From the NCBI RefSeq assembly GCF_030247185.1, contig NC_080571.1, positions 27,951,198 to 28,015,197 of the forward strand: 64,000 nucleotides of DNA, written 5' to 3'. This DNA is from Malaya genurostris. Taxonomy: Eukaryota; Arthropoda; Insecta; Diptera; Culicidae. Positions 35,030-44,805 of the stretch are shown in pieces. Below the pieces are notes generated by a model that ran no database searches, was not told where the DNA came from, and worked only from the letters and a program-made list of their open reading frames with translations. Position 1 is the first letter of the stretch; each line of letters starts with the position of its first letter. A program made the translations under genes and the position numbers.

Positions 35030-36043
35030 CTATTCATAACTTCCATCCTTAATAGTCGTGGTTGATCGCTTGGAACTAACTGATTCCTGAGCATCCAGAG
35101 GAAGGAGATAAACTTCAGTGATAGCGCGTTTGTAGATTCCTTTAGCAGTGCGAACCTCTACAACTCGCACATGTCCATCATCTCCCGGAGTAGCTGTCAC
35201 TATGCGACCGAGATTCCACTGTAATGGTGGCGCATTTTCTTGCTTCAATAGGACTAATGATCCCACCTTGACTTCATTACGGACGTATTGCCACTTTGAG
35301 CGTTGGTGCAATTCACTGACATAATCACGGGACCACCGCTTCCAGAAATCCTGAATTCCTCGTTTCATCTCCTGAAACCGTTTGAGCCTGTTAGGTTGTT
35401 TTTCGGTGTAGTCAGGCTCCGGAATAGAATACAGCGGCTCCCCAACTAAGAAATGTCCAGGGGTCAAACTCAGGAGGTCTTGTGGATGATTCGATAATGA
35501 AGAAAGTGGTCGAGAATTAAGCACACATTCTATTTGTGCGACAGCTGTAGACATCTCATCGAGTGTAAAGGATCCGCTTCCCAAGATTCGACGAAAATGA
35601 TGCTTGAATGATTTCACACCCGCCTCCCACAATCCTCCATGGTGCGGAGAGCGGGGTGGGATAAAATGGAAAGAAATTCCATTTTCGAGACAGTATCCAT
35701 TCCACCTTTCTGAAGAAAATTGTTCCAAGTACTGGGCGCGCAGCTGCTTTAGCTCTCGATCAGCGCCAACGAAGGCTGTGGAGTTGTCGCAGTACAAGTT
35801 TATCAACCGACCGCGACGGGCGATAAAACGTTTTACCGCATTTATACACGCGACCGCCGACAAATCAGTTACGACTTCGAGGTGTACCGCCTTCACCACC
35901 ATACATACGAACACCGCGACGTAAACTTTAACGTTTGCTCCTCTCCCATACAACGGACGAATGTTGAATGGACCGCAGTAGTCCAAGCCACTATTTGAAA
36001 ACACTCGTGCCTGGGTCACTCGTACAGTCGGAAGAGGTGCCAT
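35030..36043 (-). CDS. BEL/Pao integrase, core and C-terminal part
   Basis: This 337-codon frame continues the polyprotein after a frame break. It starts just after the zinc-binding part and holds the integrase core. The catalytic acidic residues are the D in GLDYCGPF (about residue 18), the D in LYCDNSTAFVG (about 86) and the E in HHGGLWEAGVK (about 142). The C-terminal portion has the small barrel-like domain VKVGSLVLLKQENAPPLQWN and ends near the polypurine tract. Integrase joins the DNA copy to the genome. The ATG at 36043 is only the first in this frame, not a likely natural start. Frame and catalytic residues look intact. Confidence 0.9.
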   Translation of the reverse strand: MAPLPTVRVTQARVFSNSGLDYCGPFNIRPLYGRGANVKVYVAVFVCMVVKAVHLEVVTDLSAVACINAVKRFIARRGRLINLYCDNSTAFVGADRELKQLRAQYLEQFSSERWNGYCLENGISFHFIPPRSPHHGGLWEAGVKSFKHHFRRILGSGSFTLDEMSTAVAQIECVLNSRPLSSLSNHPQDLLSLTPGHFLVGEPLYSIPEPDYTEKQPNRLKRFQEMKRGIQDFWKRWSRDYVSELHQRSKWQYVRNEVKVGSLVLLKQENAPPLQWNLGRIVTATPGDDGHVRVVEVRTAKGIYKRAITEVYLLPLDAQESVSSKRSTTTIKDGSYE

Positions 36044-39000
36044 GAATTGCTCAGTTGGTTTGGGAGAGCATCTGAAACAAGTAACAAGTCTCTTCCTCGT
36101 ACTGGCCAGAACCTTTGTCTCATTGTAGCGAGAAGAAGTGTTGGTCCTCCGTGGAGGGTTCTAATGTGTATAGAGCGAGCGATGAGCAATGTTAAGTGAT
36201 GATTTGCAGGAATTAAAATTGGTGCTCTTGTATCCAAAGAAACACGCATGTTCACCAGCCGTCCCGAAATTCGCAGGAGTCCAGTCTCATCCAAAACCGG
36301 ATTGTAAGCCTTGATTGATGATTTCAGTTTTCTATCCTTACTCGTAAGGACCCGACGAGGAGTTGAAATAAGATAACGAATTTCCTCTGCGAACTCAACA
36401 GACTGCACCGAGCGTATAAGCGATTTCAATGCGGCATCAACTTCTGTAGGATGCAGAGGGCCAACAACACGAGGTTCATTTGAACGTTTACTGTTTCGAC
36501 AAAATCGCAGGCAATAGCTAGCGATTCTTAAAAGCTTTCCAAGATCGGAGTAACAAGAAATAATAGGGTTTACAACTTCAGATACTGTACACGTTAACAC
36601 CTTCCGAGCTTCTGCTTCTGTACTTAGTTCATCAGCTTTTGTTAGTCTCACAATATTCTCTGGCCACGGCGTCGAGCGTAGCACGAGAAAGTCAGGTCCA
36701 TGCCACCATAGAGAATCTTGAAGTACGAGCGAAGGTAGTGTTCCTCTGGAAAGTCGATCAGCTGGGTTTAAATGAGTTGGAACATAACGCCAGCTATCCA
36801 TTTCTGTGAGTTTCTGTATCTCCGCAATTCTGTTTGACACAAAAACTTTCCACGATGTCGGAGGTGATTTGATCCAGTGTAAAACAATGCTGGAATCTGT
36901 CCAGAAAGTTACAGTCTCATTGAACTGAGATGTTTTTACCACTTGAGCTACAAGCTGGCTTCCAAGTAGCGCAGCACACAATTCTAGCTTCGGTATTGTG
37001 AGACCCCGAAGAGGAGCGACGCGAGATTTTGAGATGAGCAAATAGCTGTGTAAGACTTCAGAAGCGTCCGACGATACAACATAGACGCAAGCGCCGTAGC
37101 CACGCTGTGACGCATCACAGAAACAATGCAAGGCAAATCGATGTTCAGTGTTTGCTATGACCTGTCGAGGTATTTGTAGCTCTGCCAATTTAGTAATCTC
37201 ATTCCGGAAATTGAACCACCAATCTCGTTGTTTAGCCGGCAGTTCTTCATCCCACGAAAGGTTCATTGCCCACAGCTGCTGTACGAATATCTTGGCACTC
37301 ACTATGACAGCTCCCACCATTCCAAGAGGATCAAACAGCTGAGCCATCTCTGATACTACAATTCTCTTGCTTACAGTGCTCAACTTCGGAAGATGAGGAA
37401 TTTTGAACCCAAAATGATCCGAATCATGCGACCACAGCAGACCCAGTGTCTTGACAGTGGTAGAACGGTCGATTTCCGTTAACGGTAAAGATTCCTTCAA
37501 CTGATCGGGTATGTGAGCTATTATCTGCGGTTTGTTAGAACACCATTTTCTTAATCGAAAACCAGCCAACTCTAAAAGCTGCGAGAGTTGTTTGCTTGAT
37601 TCTATCAATTCATCAATGTCATCACTACCGGTAAGCACATCGTCTACGTAAAATCCCTCTCGAATGATTCTGGCATCAAGCGGAAATTTTGCACCTTCGT
37701 CCTCTGCTAGTTGATTGAGCACACGAGTTGCCAAATATGGAGCACTTGCAGTTCCATACGTGATCGTAGTTAGCTGGTACCGGTGTACAGGCTGTGATGT
37801 GTCCGATCTCCAAAGAACCTGCTGCAGTTTGCGATCCGCTGGATGAACCCACACTTGGCGAAACATTTTTTCGATGTCTGCTATAAAGACGAATTTTGGT
37901 GATCTGAAATTCAACACGATGGTGAGCAACGATGGCTGCACAATCGGCCCGACGAGTAAAATATCATTTAGCGACAATTGTGTGGTACCCTTGCATGTGG
38001 CGTCAAATACTATTCGTGTCTTCGTGGTCGAACTCTCTGGACGATGAATGGCGTGGTGTGGCAGGACAAACTGGGGATGTTCGGCTCGAGGACTCAACTC
38101 CATATGGCCCAGATTGCGATATTCCTCCATAAACGATACGTATTCCATTTTGAACTCCTTGTTCCCAGAGAATTTTCTCTCGATTGCTAAAAATCTACGT
38201 TGAGCTACCGCGTACGACTCTCCCAGGAAGGGTAGGAGCTCTTCGCGCAACGGAAGACGAACCACATAACGACCGTCTTCTGATCTAGAAACCGTTTCCT
38301 TGAAATGCGATTCACATGCCTGCTCCAAGGGAGTCATAGTCTTGTCATTATCGAAGTTTTCCACCTCCCAGAAACGCTGTAATGCAGAATCCAAAACCTT
38401 TGAAGCGCTCACGATGCAAATCGGCGAGGAATTGGACGACTTCAATAGCTTTCCAGCTACGACGTATCCGAAGACTGTGCGCTGCAGGGTTGGGTAGCCC
38501 TCGGACAAAAGTACTTTATGGCTTTCAAGCAGTGAATAGAAAATGTCTGCTCCGATGAGCAGGTCGACACCAGCACTTATGTTAAAGCGCGGATCAGCTA
38601 ACGGTATATTGGCAGGAATATTCCAACGCGAAATATCGATGTGCTTGCTTGGAAGAGTCACAGTAATATGTGGAATAACGAGACATTCCAGAGAGTATTC
38701 AAATTTTCCAAAACGTGAGGAAATTTTTATATGCACTTTCGAACGAATATGGACAACTCCTTGCCCAATGCCGCTTACATCCATGTTTGTCTTATTACGT
38801 TTCAATTCGAGCCTTCTGGCAAGGGCCTCCGAAATGAAATTTGCTTGGGAACAACTATCCAAAATTCCACGAATGAAGTGAGAAATACCAGCAATGTCTT
38901 TAACTTTCACAACAACAGTTGACAGAAATACCTCATTCTCGTTAGCAGTGTCCTTCTTCGAAGATATGTATGAAGCCATAGGAGGAGATTGTTTATCAAA

Positions 39001-40506
39001 ATTATTTGCCAAACACTTCGCGAACGAACCAACCGGCGACGAGGAGGGAGCAACGACGACCGAATACGAAAAAGCCGTTACCGGATCCGACGAACGCGTG
39101 ACAACTTGCGGCGGAGGTGGTGAAGGGCACGATTGTGATGCGAACGAACTTGCATGCGACAACTGTTGTTCTGAAGGAATAGAGTTGTTAGACACAACTG
39201 AACACGCTAAAGATGTTTGTGTTGAAGTTTTTGTGGCTCCAGTAAGGGGGGGCAAATGCAACAATGTGTGGTGCTTCTTTGAACAATTTCTGCAGCAACC
39301 GCTGCTACAATTCTTTGCTATATGTGATCCCTTCAGACAATTAATACACAATCCATGCTTCTTCACCAACTCAAAACGCTGCTTGACTTCCATTCCGAGA
39401 AATTGATCGCATTTGAACAGTGGATGAGCATATTTACACAATTGGCATTTAATCGTGGCATCAGCCGTTATATGTGCAGAAATCGGTTTGGACTTAACAG
39501 GCTTAACATCAGCGGTTTGATTGCAATTGTGCAGCAATTTAACTGACTGTAACACTCTTGATGTTTTCCGAACAAAATCAATTAAATTCTGATAAGTAGG
39601 TCTTGCATCCCCTTCACAAGTATTTTCCCATTCCTTTAACGTTACTGGATCAAGACGCTTACTCAAGCTTTCAACGAGAACAGTATTCCAAAGATTCGCT
39701 GGTGTGTCTAATTTCTCCAACACACCTACATGGTGATCGAATTCGTCTACAAGATCGTACAAAGCAGACGAAGAAGCCTTTCTAACACTAGGAATAGTGA
39801 ACAAGGCCGAAAAATGATGTTTGAGTAATAAATTCGGGTTATCATACCGCTCACAAACCGATTTCCATGCGACCAAAAAATTATCAGCATTTACCTCCAA
39901 ATTAGCGACTATACGAGCAGCTTCACCTCGAAGAGCTGCTTTCAGATAATGCATTTTCTGTACAGGTGACAAATGAACGCTAGCATTAATCATGGACTTG
40001 AATATATCTCGAAAGGCAATCCATTCTGATGGATTTCCAGAAAAATCAGGTATGTTAATTTCCGGTAAACGTACAGAATGTAACGGAGCTGGTTGCGGGC
40101 GAGGTACTGGTTGCTCAGTGGCAGGCCTACAGTCAGGTAATTTACTAATAAGAGAGGCTTTGAGGTCAAAGTAAAGATCCTGAAATTGGATTCGTTCATC
40201 AGATAAAGTCAATTCGATTTCACCGTCACCGTCCGCACGATGCTCAATTTCCTCAATATCATCTTGGACACTCGCAAAATCTGCCCAAAGTTGATCGAGA
40301 GAGTCTATCCGCACCCGTACCTGATGCACTTGACCCTCCTGGTATTGTTCATTGAATCGTTTTATTAAAGCAGCCGAACCGAGAATATTCGCACGTTGCC
40401 GCATAAGCGTTTTCAATTTGGTAGCATATGAACGGATCGCCTTTTTCTTCGGCGGTGACGTTTTAATCAAGCTCATGGACACGGAATACAAATAAAACGC
40501 ACCCAC
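36016..40506 (-). CDS. BEL/Pao Gag-Pol polyprotein (Gag, protease, RT, RNase H, integrase start)
   Basis: A 1496-codon frame. Residues ~1-430 are Gag, with zinc knuckles between 354 and 416 (CQLCKYAHPLFKC, CINCLKGSHIAKNC, CRNCSKKHH). Protease follows at ~525-660 with ILDSCSQANF, cysteine standing where glycine is usual in DSG/DTG active sites. Reverse transcriptase spans ~830-1000, with ADIEKMFRQV and FYVDDVLTG (catalytic D877, D955, D956). RNase H spans ~1130-1270 (FCDASQRGYGA, TIPKLELCAA, FWTDSSIVLHW). The integrase zinc-binding start (HHLTLLIARSIHIRTLHGG) precedes a frame change close to 36090. The last ~25 residues are therefore out of frame. Methionine 11 (SMSLIKTS) is the likelier start, since the first ten residues look unconserved. 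Particles form in the cytoplasm. Confidence 0.92.
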   Translation of the reverse strand: MGAFYLYSVSMSLIKTSPPKKKAIRSYATKLKTLMRQRANILGSAALIKRFNEQYQEGQVHQVRVRIDSLDQLWADFASVQDDIEEIEHRADGDGEIELTLSDERIQFQDLYFDLKASLISKLPDCRPATEQPVPRPQPAPLHSVRLPEINIPDFSGNPSEWIAFRDIFKSMINASVHLSPVQKMHYLKAALRGEAARIVANLEVNADNFLVAWKSVCERYDNPNLLLKHHFSALFTIPSVRKASSSALYDLVDEFDHHVGVLEKLDTPANLWNTVLVESLSKRLDPVTLKEWENTCEGDARPTYQNLIDFVRKTSRVLQSVKLLHNCNQTADVKPVKSKPISAHITADATIKCQLCKYAHPLFKCDQFLGMEVKQRFELVKKHGLCINCLKGSHIAKNCSSGCCRNCSKKHHTLLHLPPLTGATKTSTQTSLACSVVSNNSIPSEQQLSHASSFASQSCPSPPPPQVVTRSSDPVTAFSYSVVVAPSSSPVGSFAKCLANNFDKQSPPMASYISSKKDTANENEVFLSTVVVKVKDIAGISHFIRGILDSCSQANFISEALARRLELKRNKTNMDVSGIGQGVVHIRSKVHIKISSRFGKFEYSLECLVIPHITVTLPSKHIDISRWNIPANIPLADPRFNISAGVDLLIGADIFYSLLESHKVLLSEGYPTLQRTVFGYVVAGKLLKSSNSSPICIVSASKVLDSALQRFWEVENFDNDKTMTPLEQACESHFKETVSRSEDGRYVVRLPLREELLPFLGESYAVAQRRFLAIERKFSGNKEFKMEYVSFMEEYRNLGHMELSPRAEHPQFVLPHHAIHRPESSTTKTRIVFDATCKGTTQLSLNDILLVGPIVQPSLLTIVLNFRSPKFVFIADIEKMFRQVWVHPADRKLQQVLWRSDTSQPVHRYQLTTITYGTASAPYLATRVLNQLAEDEGAKFPLDARIIREGFYVDDVLTGSDDIDELIESSKQLSQLLELAGFRLRKWCSNKPQIIAHIPDQLKESLPLTEIDRSTTVKTLGLLWSHDSDHFGFKIPHLPKLSTVSKRIVVSEMAQLFDPLGMVGAVIVSAKIFVQQLWAMNLSWDEELPAKQRDWWFNFRNEITKLAELQIPRQVIANTEHRFALHCFCDASQRGYGACVYVVSSDASEVLHSYLLISKSRVAPLRGLTIPKLELCAALLGSQLVAQVVKTSQFNETVTFWTDSSIVLHWIKSPPTSWKVFVSNRIAEIQKLTEMDSWRYVPTHLNPADRLSRGTLPSLVLQDSLWWHGPDFLVLRSTPWPENIVRLTKADELSTEAEARKVLTCTVSEVVNPIISCYSDLGKLLRIASYCLRFCRNSKRSNEPRVVGPLHPTEVDAALKSLIRSVQSVEFAEEIRYLISTPRRVLTSKDRKLKSSIKAYNPVLDETGLLRISGRLVNMRVSLDTRAPILIPANHHLTLLIARSIHIRTLHGGPTLLLATMRQRFWPVRGRDLLLVSDALPNQLSNSWHLFRLYE

Positions 40507-40821
40507 CTGATTGTGATGTAATGCGTTACCTTCGACGTAACCTCAAACTTGCTTTCCAGACACGTGCTGGATTGGATTTCCTTAGTGTAATTCCACGATA
40601 CAGCTTCTAACTGGTAATTTCGACTTTACCAGCAAATAGCACTGCAGCGGCCGACGACGACAATGTTGAATGTTGCGAGAAATAGATCCTTTCTGTTTCT
40701 GAATCCACGACGACAAATTCCAGTTCCAGAGATTTATGCCCAACATGAGCTACCACAGCGAGAAAGATGGCTGCTCCTTGTTGGCGACGACGATTCCGTT
40801 CCTTTTTGTCTGCAACTTCGT

Positions 40822-40839
40822 TCCCGGGTTTCGGCACCA
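40822..40839 (-). other. Primer-binding site of the BEL/Pao element
   Basis: Five bases inside the 5' LTR the minus strand reads TGGTGCCGAAACCCGGGA, beginning with the TGG that pairs with a tRNA CCA end. Which tRNA serves as primer I cannot tell without a tRNA set. Confidence 0.8.
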
Positions 40840-40844
40840 ATTTT

Positions 40845-41250
40845 TGTTGACGATAATTCCAATCTCTCTCACGGGACTCGGCAGGAACGGACTAAACGGT
40901 GTAGCACTTCGACAACGACGATAACTTTCGTAAAAAAAAAACTTTTATACTCAGCAGGGAGATTTCTTTTTGTGCAAAGGAATGCTTGTTCACTCTTCGA
41001 CAGTTCAAACAAAAGTAAAAAATGTATTCAGTTTCATCTGACAGTAGGTAAGTATGAGCAACACAATCGAGCGCAATGTAAGTGTATTACAGTAAGGTAG
41101 GTATTTGTATGGTAAGTATATTTGAGCTAATTGTATTAAGGGAAATTATGTTTAAGGTAAGTGTTTTATTACAAATCACATTTTAATCATTTATGCAACT
41201 TTAGCTTTATTCAAACGGGGCTAGATACGTTAGTTGTACTAACACACACA
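40845..41250 (-). repeat. 5' LTR of the BEL/Pao element
   Basis: 406 bases, practically identical to 34594-35000. It should hold the promoter for the minus-strand transcript. A TATA-like box cannot be placed with confidence. Confidence 0.93.
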
Positions 41251-41255
41251 CTTCT

Positions 41256-41410
41256 AGTTGTTCATCTTTGAAGGTTTTTTCTCTTCCACCACCATGTTTG
41301 TTTTCGACATCGAAATCACCATTTTTAAAACGTTGAAATCACTCCCGACACGTTCTTTTACTCAGAGCAGCCACCGAAAGTTTCTGAGAGCATTCGATGC
41401 GCTTCAGCTG
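41256..41410 (-). pseudogene. mariner transposase, N-terminal part of copy 2
   Basis: The minus strand gives the DNA-binding start of the transposase up to the FKDEQLEA-type region that copy 1 keeps uninterrupted. It includes AAEAHRMLSE and an FQRFKNGDFDVE-like block. The BEL/Pao insert follows at CTTCT. Upstream to 41620 lie the untranslated leader and terminal repeat. A small deletion relative to copy 1 (GCAGCCACCG against GCAGCATCACCG) shifts the frame. Confidence 0.8.
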
Positions 41411-41622
41411 CATTTTTTTCGAAATAAAAGTAAAACTTCCCGCAAATGGCGAGAATTGGGCACATAAACAGACATTTTCGACTATCACTGAAACGGCGAT
41501 GACTATTCGTTAGGCACTGTACACACTCACTTTAAAGGCATTATCATCTATGTATTTTGACCACCCTCCGTCGGTACAGCCACCTATCGGAAAACGGTGG
41601 AAGCAAAGTTGTACACCTGATA

Positions 41623-42663
41623 CAAGGATCAGCCCCATGGGGTTGTTCGAGCCATTGATGTGGAGCAAGGCAACCAAAATTTCTAATGATCTACAATCAA
41701 ACAGTTCAATCAATCGTCACACTTTTGAATCCGCAATTACACGAGAGTCTGCTTAGATTTATGTTGATTAGGAACCAAAACCGAACATTGTTTGTTTTAT
41801 AGCCAAGGAAATTACACCAATATCCCAAATGTATGCAATTATATCTTTGCACACACTTGTGATACGATTTTGATATTTAAGCTTCTTTTCGTCTTGCTTG
41901 TGTTCAAGTTTTGTATGCAAGCAAATATTTTTATAGCGTTTCTCTACCATTACTACCATTCTGCGATTTCAGTTGAAGCGATAAACTTTTTCTCATTATC
42001 AATCGAGTTCATCTTATATAAATTAGAAATTAATCTTAAGCACTCAAAATTTACCCTGGGTAGTTTTCAATTTCTCATGCGAAACGACATAACATGGAAT
42101 TGCATGACACAAGATCAGAGCATACCAATTAAAGCTACAAATCGTTTTATGGCACTTTTTGTCTTGCTGTCTAGCAACAACCTACCTCCAGCATGCTACG
42201 CGTAGGACTGAAACGTTAGCTATATTTTTGCTTATATTTATAGATTCGCGTGCGTCCAACAGCTTCGCTTAAGCATCGATTGACCCATCAGAGCGATGCT
42301 TTCCCTTTGATATATCGCTAACTCCTTCAAAACCGTCGTCTATGGCAGGGAAATCCGATATGCCGGAGATTTTTAGCAGACAAAAAGGGCACTGCTCTCT
42401 ACTAATCGAAATTTCAATCATTTATAATTGAAAATACGTGACTTGATACATTCAAATCGAATCTTAGAAATATTTCCAATCCAATGGTGACATAATATTA
42501 ATAATTGATACAGAATTGACTGAGCTGTAAGTGTTTAAAACCTGACCACATTTCTACGTGTATTTTTCCTTGAATTTCTGATTTGCACCCCTATATAGAA
42601 AATAAAGATGTGTTTCACATCAAAAATGATAAACATTAAAAAAAGATGTTGTGCTGGTAAAGA
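41623..42663. other. Unassigned sequence
   Basis: A 137-codon plus-strand frame (41792-42205) is AT-rich, hydrophobic and without recognisable domain, so I do not call it a gene. The rest has only short frames. Confidence 0.35.
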
Positions 42664-43957
42664 CTGTCCCAAAAAGTATGGACGCACTTTGATTTCGCTG
42701 TAAATAATTCACAAGTGTTAGATATTCAAATTTTATTCGATATACTGATAATATAAGACTACAACAACAGAATATTATTCTCAACATTCGCTACTGAGCC
42801 ACTGTAGACTAGCTGGCGCACTTTCTTGCAAACGTTCCTCATTCAATTCCGTACAGACTTCTTGGCGACAAGTTTTGACACTTTTTTCCAATCTTTTTCG
42901 AACTGTTGAATGGTTTCGGCTGCCGAGACATGTTTCCTAAGATGTGCCTTCGTAAATGCCCAAAATTCCTCAATTGGTCGAAGTTGTGGGCAATTTGGTG
43001 GATTTATGTCTTTTGGGACGAAAGTGACATTTTTGGTACTATACCATTCTACCGTTGATTTCGAGTAGTGGCAAGAAGCAAGATTTCGCCAGATGACAAC
43101 AGGATCCTTGTGGCTTCGAATCATGGGTAGAAGTCGTTTTTGTAAACATTCCTTAATGCGTATTTCGCTGTTCATTGAAGCAGTGGTGATGAAGGGTTTC
43201 GAAATCTTACCGCAGCTACAAATTGCTTGCCAGACCATAGCTTTCTTACCAAATTTTTCGACTTCAATCGATGTCTCGGACTGGTTCAACACTTGCCCTT
43301 CTCACACCGTAAAATATTGTGGTCCCGGCAAGGATTTGTAATCGAGTTTCACGTAGGTTTCGTCGTCCATGATTATTCAGTTCAAATTTCCAGCAAGAAT
43401 CGTATTGTACAGCTTTTAAACCCTCGGCCTGATCGATGCTTCTTGTTTTGGACAACGTTTTGGTTGTTTCTGCTTTTTATAGCTTCGAAGATTCACACGT
43501 TCTTTAGCACGAAGAACATTTGACTTCGAAGTGCCCACTTTTTTAGCCACATCCCGAACTAAAACCTCCATCTTTTGCTCGAACGCCTTCAGTATACGTT
43601 TATCCAACTGAGAGTTAGCAGAACCTTTTTTTCGGCCCGTTTTCGGTTTATCCTCAAAGGTGTTATCCTCACCGAACTTCCTGATTGCATTTCGCACGGC
43701 TTTTTCACTTACTCCTTCCATTTTAGCTATCTTTCTCAGTGACAGTCCGCGTTCTGTGCACCATTTGTACTCAATTTTTCGACGTTGTTCTGCTAAAAGT
43801 CCACGCATTTCGAAACAAACTAATGAAAACGAATAAACAACTACACAAGTGGTTAGAGAAGAGTGTAAACAACAGGACGCAGCCATAAATATTGACAGAT
43901 TCTGAACCATTGCGAAATGGTAGCGGTTTTTGGTTGCGTCCATACTTTCTGGGACAG
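42664..43957 (-). mobile_element. DD37E (ITmD37E-type) transposon, inactive
   Basis: Ends are CTGTCCCAAAAAGTATGGAC and its inverted match GTCCATACTTTCTGGGACAG (one mismatch). TA follows the right end; the left side reads GA, so the target duplication is decayed or the end has one more base. The 1.29-kb length and the single minus-strand transposase fit a Tc1/mariner element. The DD37E catalytic pattern is that of the ITmD37E family known in mosquitoes. Confidence 0.88.
42843..43808 (-). pseudogene. DD37E transposase, broken in three frames
   Basis: The likely start is MRGLLAEQRRKIEYKW at 43808. A helix-turn-helix (GLSLRKIAKMEGVSEKAVRN), a GRKKGSAN linker and a second HTH (VAKKVGTSKSNVLRAKERV) follow. 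Near 43450 the frame changes. The first catalytic aspartate region (IMDDETYVKLDY) is in another frame and meets a stop at about 43310. The last frame (43292-42843) has WRNLASCHYSKSTVEW and LRPIEEFWAF: 37 residues separate N and E, but asparagine replaces the second catalytic aspartate. Frameshift, stop and active-site loss make the enzyme dead. Confidence 0.9.
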
Positions 43958-44805
43958 TATTTAGTAGTTTTCAAATGTGTTTAAACTGCTTAAAACACTG
44001 ATGAGCCGAAGGAGAAACGCGAAGGAATAGCAATACAATTTGTTTAATACGTTTAATTTAAAAAAATTTCCAAAAGTTTCAGAATTTCTCGCAAAATTTC
44101 AGGCAGTCTCAAAAGATTGCAGAGCATATCATAAGGACAGAGATGATTTCAAACGATTTCCGTTATTTCGAAACAATTGAGAAGTTTTTCGAAAGTTTCC
44201 GAATAGTATTGAAAAATTTCAGAAGATCGAGCCATCGCTACTAGATAAAGCAGTTCGGTTGTTCAACTCAAAACAACATGAACTCTAAAAATAGGTTTTA
44301 TGAATAAAGCGAACATGAAAAAAGTTTGATAATATCTTTAAGGTCTAAGGACAGAGGGCCACGTGTTGAGTTTTAAATCGACCACGTGGCTCGCTCAATT
44401 CCCTTTGCCATCGTATTTCTCTTATACTCTTTCGTATATGAGCAAACTGTACCGGGTTGCCAGCATACATTTTATTATTTTGATGAGAAGTTTTATCACA
44501 TAAATCTATCGTATGGGTTGGACATTACATGGATTCCAATGAAAAATGAAAAAATATTCAACTTCCACAAAGATTGAATGTCTGTGTGTGTTGGCAGCCT
44601 TGTCGAGCCAATTTTATTTCTCTCTCCTTTTTCAGAATGCTATCAGGAAGCCAAAGCGAAAAAAATGGCGGATGCATTGAAACTGACTTTGTTTCACAGA
44701 AAAATACAAGACTTTATTTTTATCGCGATAACATATATGTTTTTATGTACTAATCGCATCGAAACTAAATTATCTAGACTTTGTCACGGTAGATTTATGA
44801 TACAA
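43958..44805. other. Unassigned AT-rich sequence
   Basis: Contains AATTTC/GAAAATTTC-type low-complexity variants (44060-44230) and a small hairpin around 44360-44393 (GCCACGTG and CACGTGGC). No gene is recognised. Confidence 0.35.

Larger units (their letters stand above)
34594..41250 (-). mobile_element. BEL/Pao LTR retrotransposon, nearly complete
   Basis: The 6.66-kb element has two LTRs, a primer-binding site, Gag-Pol frames and a polypurine tract, all in order on the minus strand. CTTCT is duplicated on both sides (34589-34593, 41251-41255), a 5-bp target duplication as expected for BEL/Pao. The LTRs differ at only two places that I can see (one substitution and one A in a run), so the insertion is young. 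No envelope-like frame follows integrase. A frame break in integrase suggests that this copy is not autonomous. Confidence 0.95.
33770..41620 (-). mobile_element. mariner transposon, copy 2, split by a BEL/Pao element
   Basis: Both ends are intact: TCAGGTGTACAACTTTGC at 33770 and its inverted copy GCAAAGTTGTACACCTGA ending at 41620, each flanked by TA (33768-33769, 41621-41622). Removing the BEL/Pao insert and one target copy leaves a mariner of about 1.19 kb. The interruption point is in the transposase gene, at the same place where copy 1 reads GCAATGCTTCTAGTTG without a break. Confidence 0.92.

Noticed and set aside
37148..40174. Plus-strand frames antisense to the BEL/Pao polyprotein (up to 170 codons)
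   Set aside because: They are shadows of the minus-strand Gag-Pol frame and have no independent support.
41792..42205. 137-codon hydrophobic frame that might be a membrane protein
   Set aside because: AT-rich codons (many F, I, L, N) produce such hydrophobic translations by chance, and no family resemblance or conserved pattern is seen.
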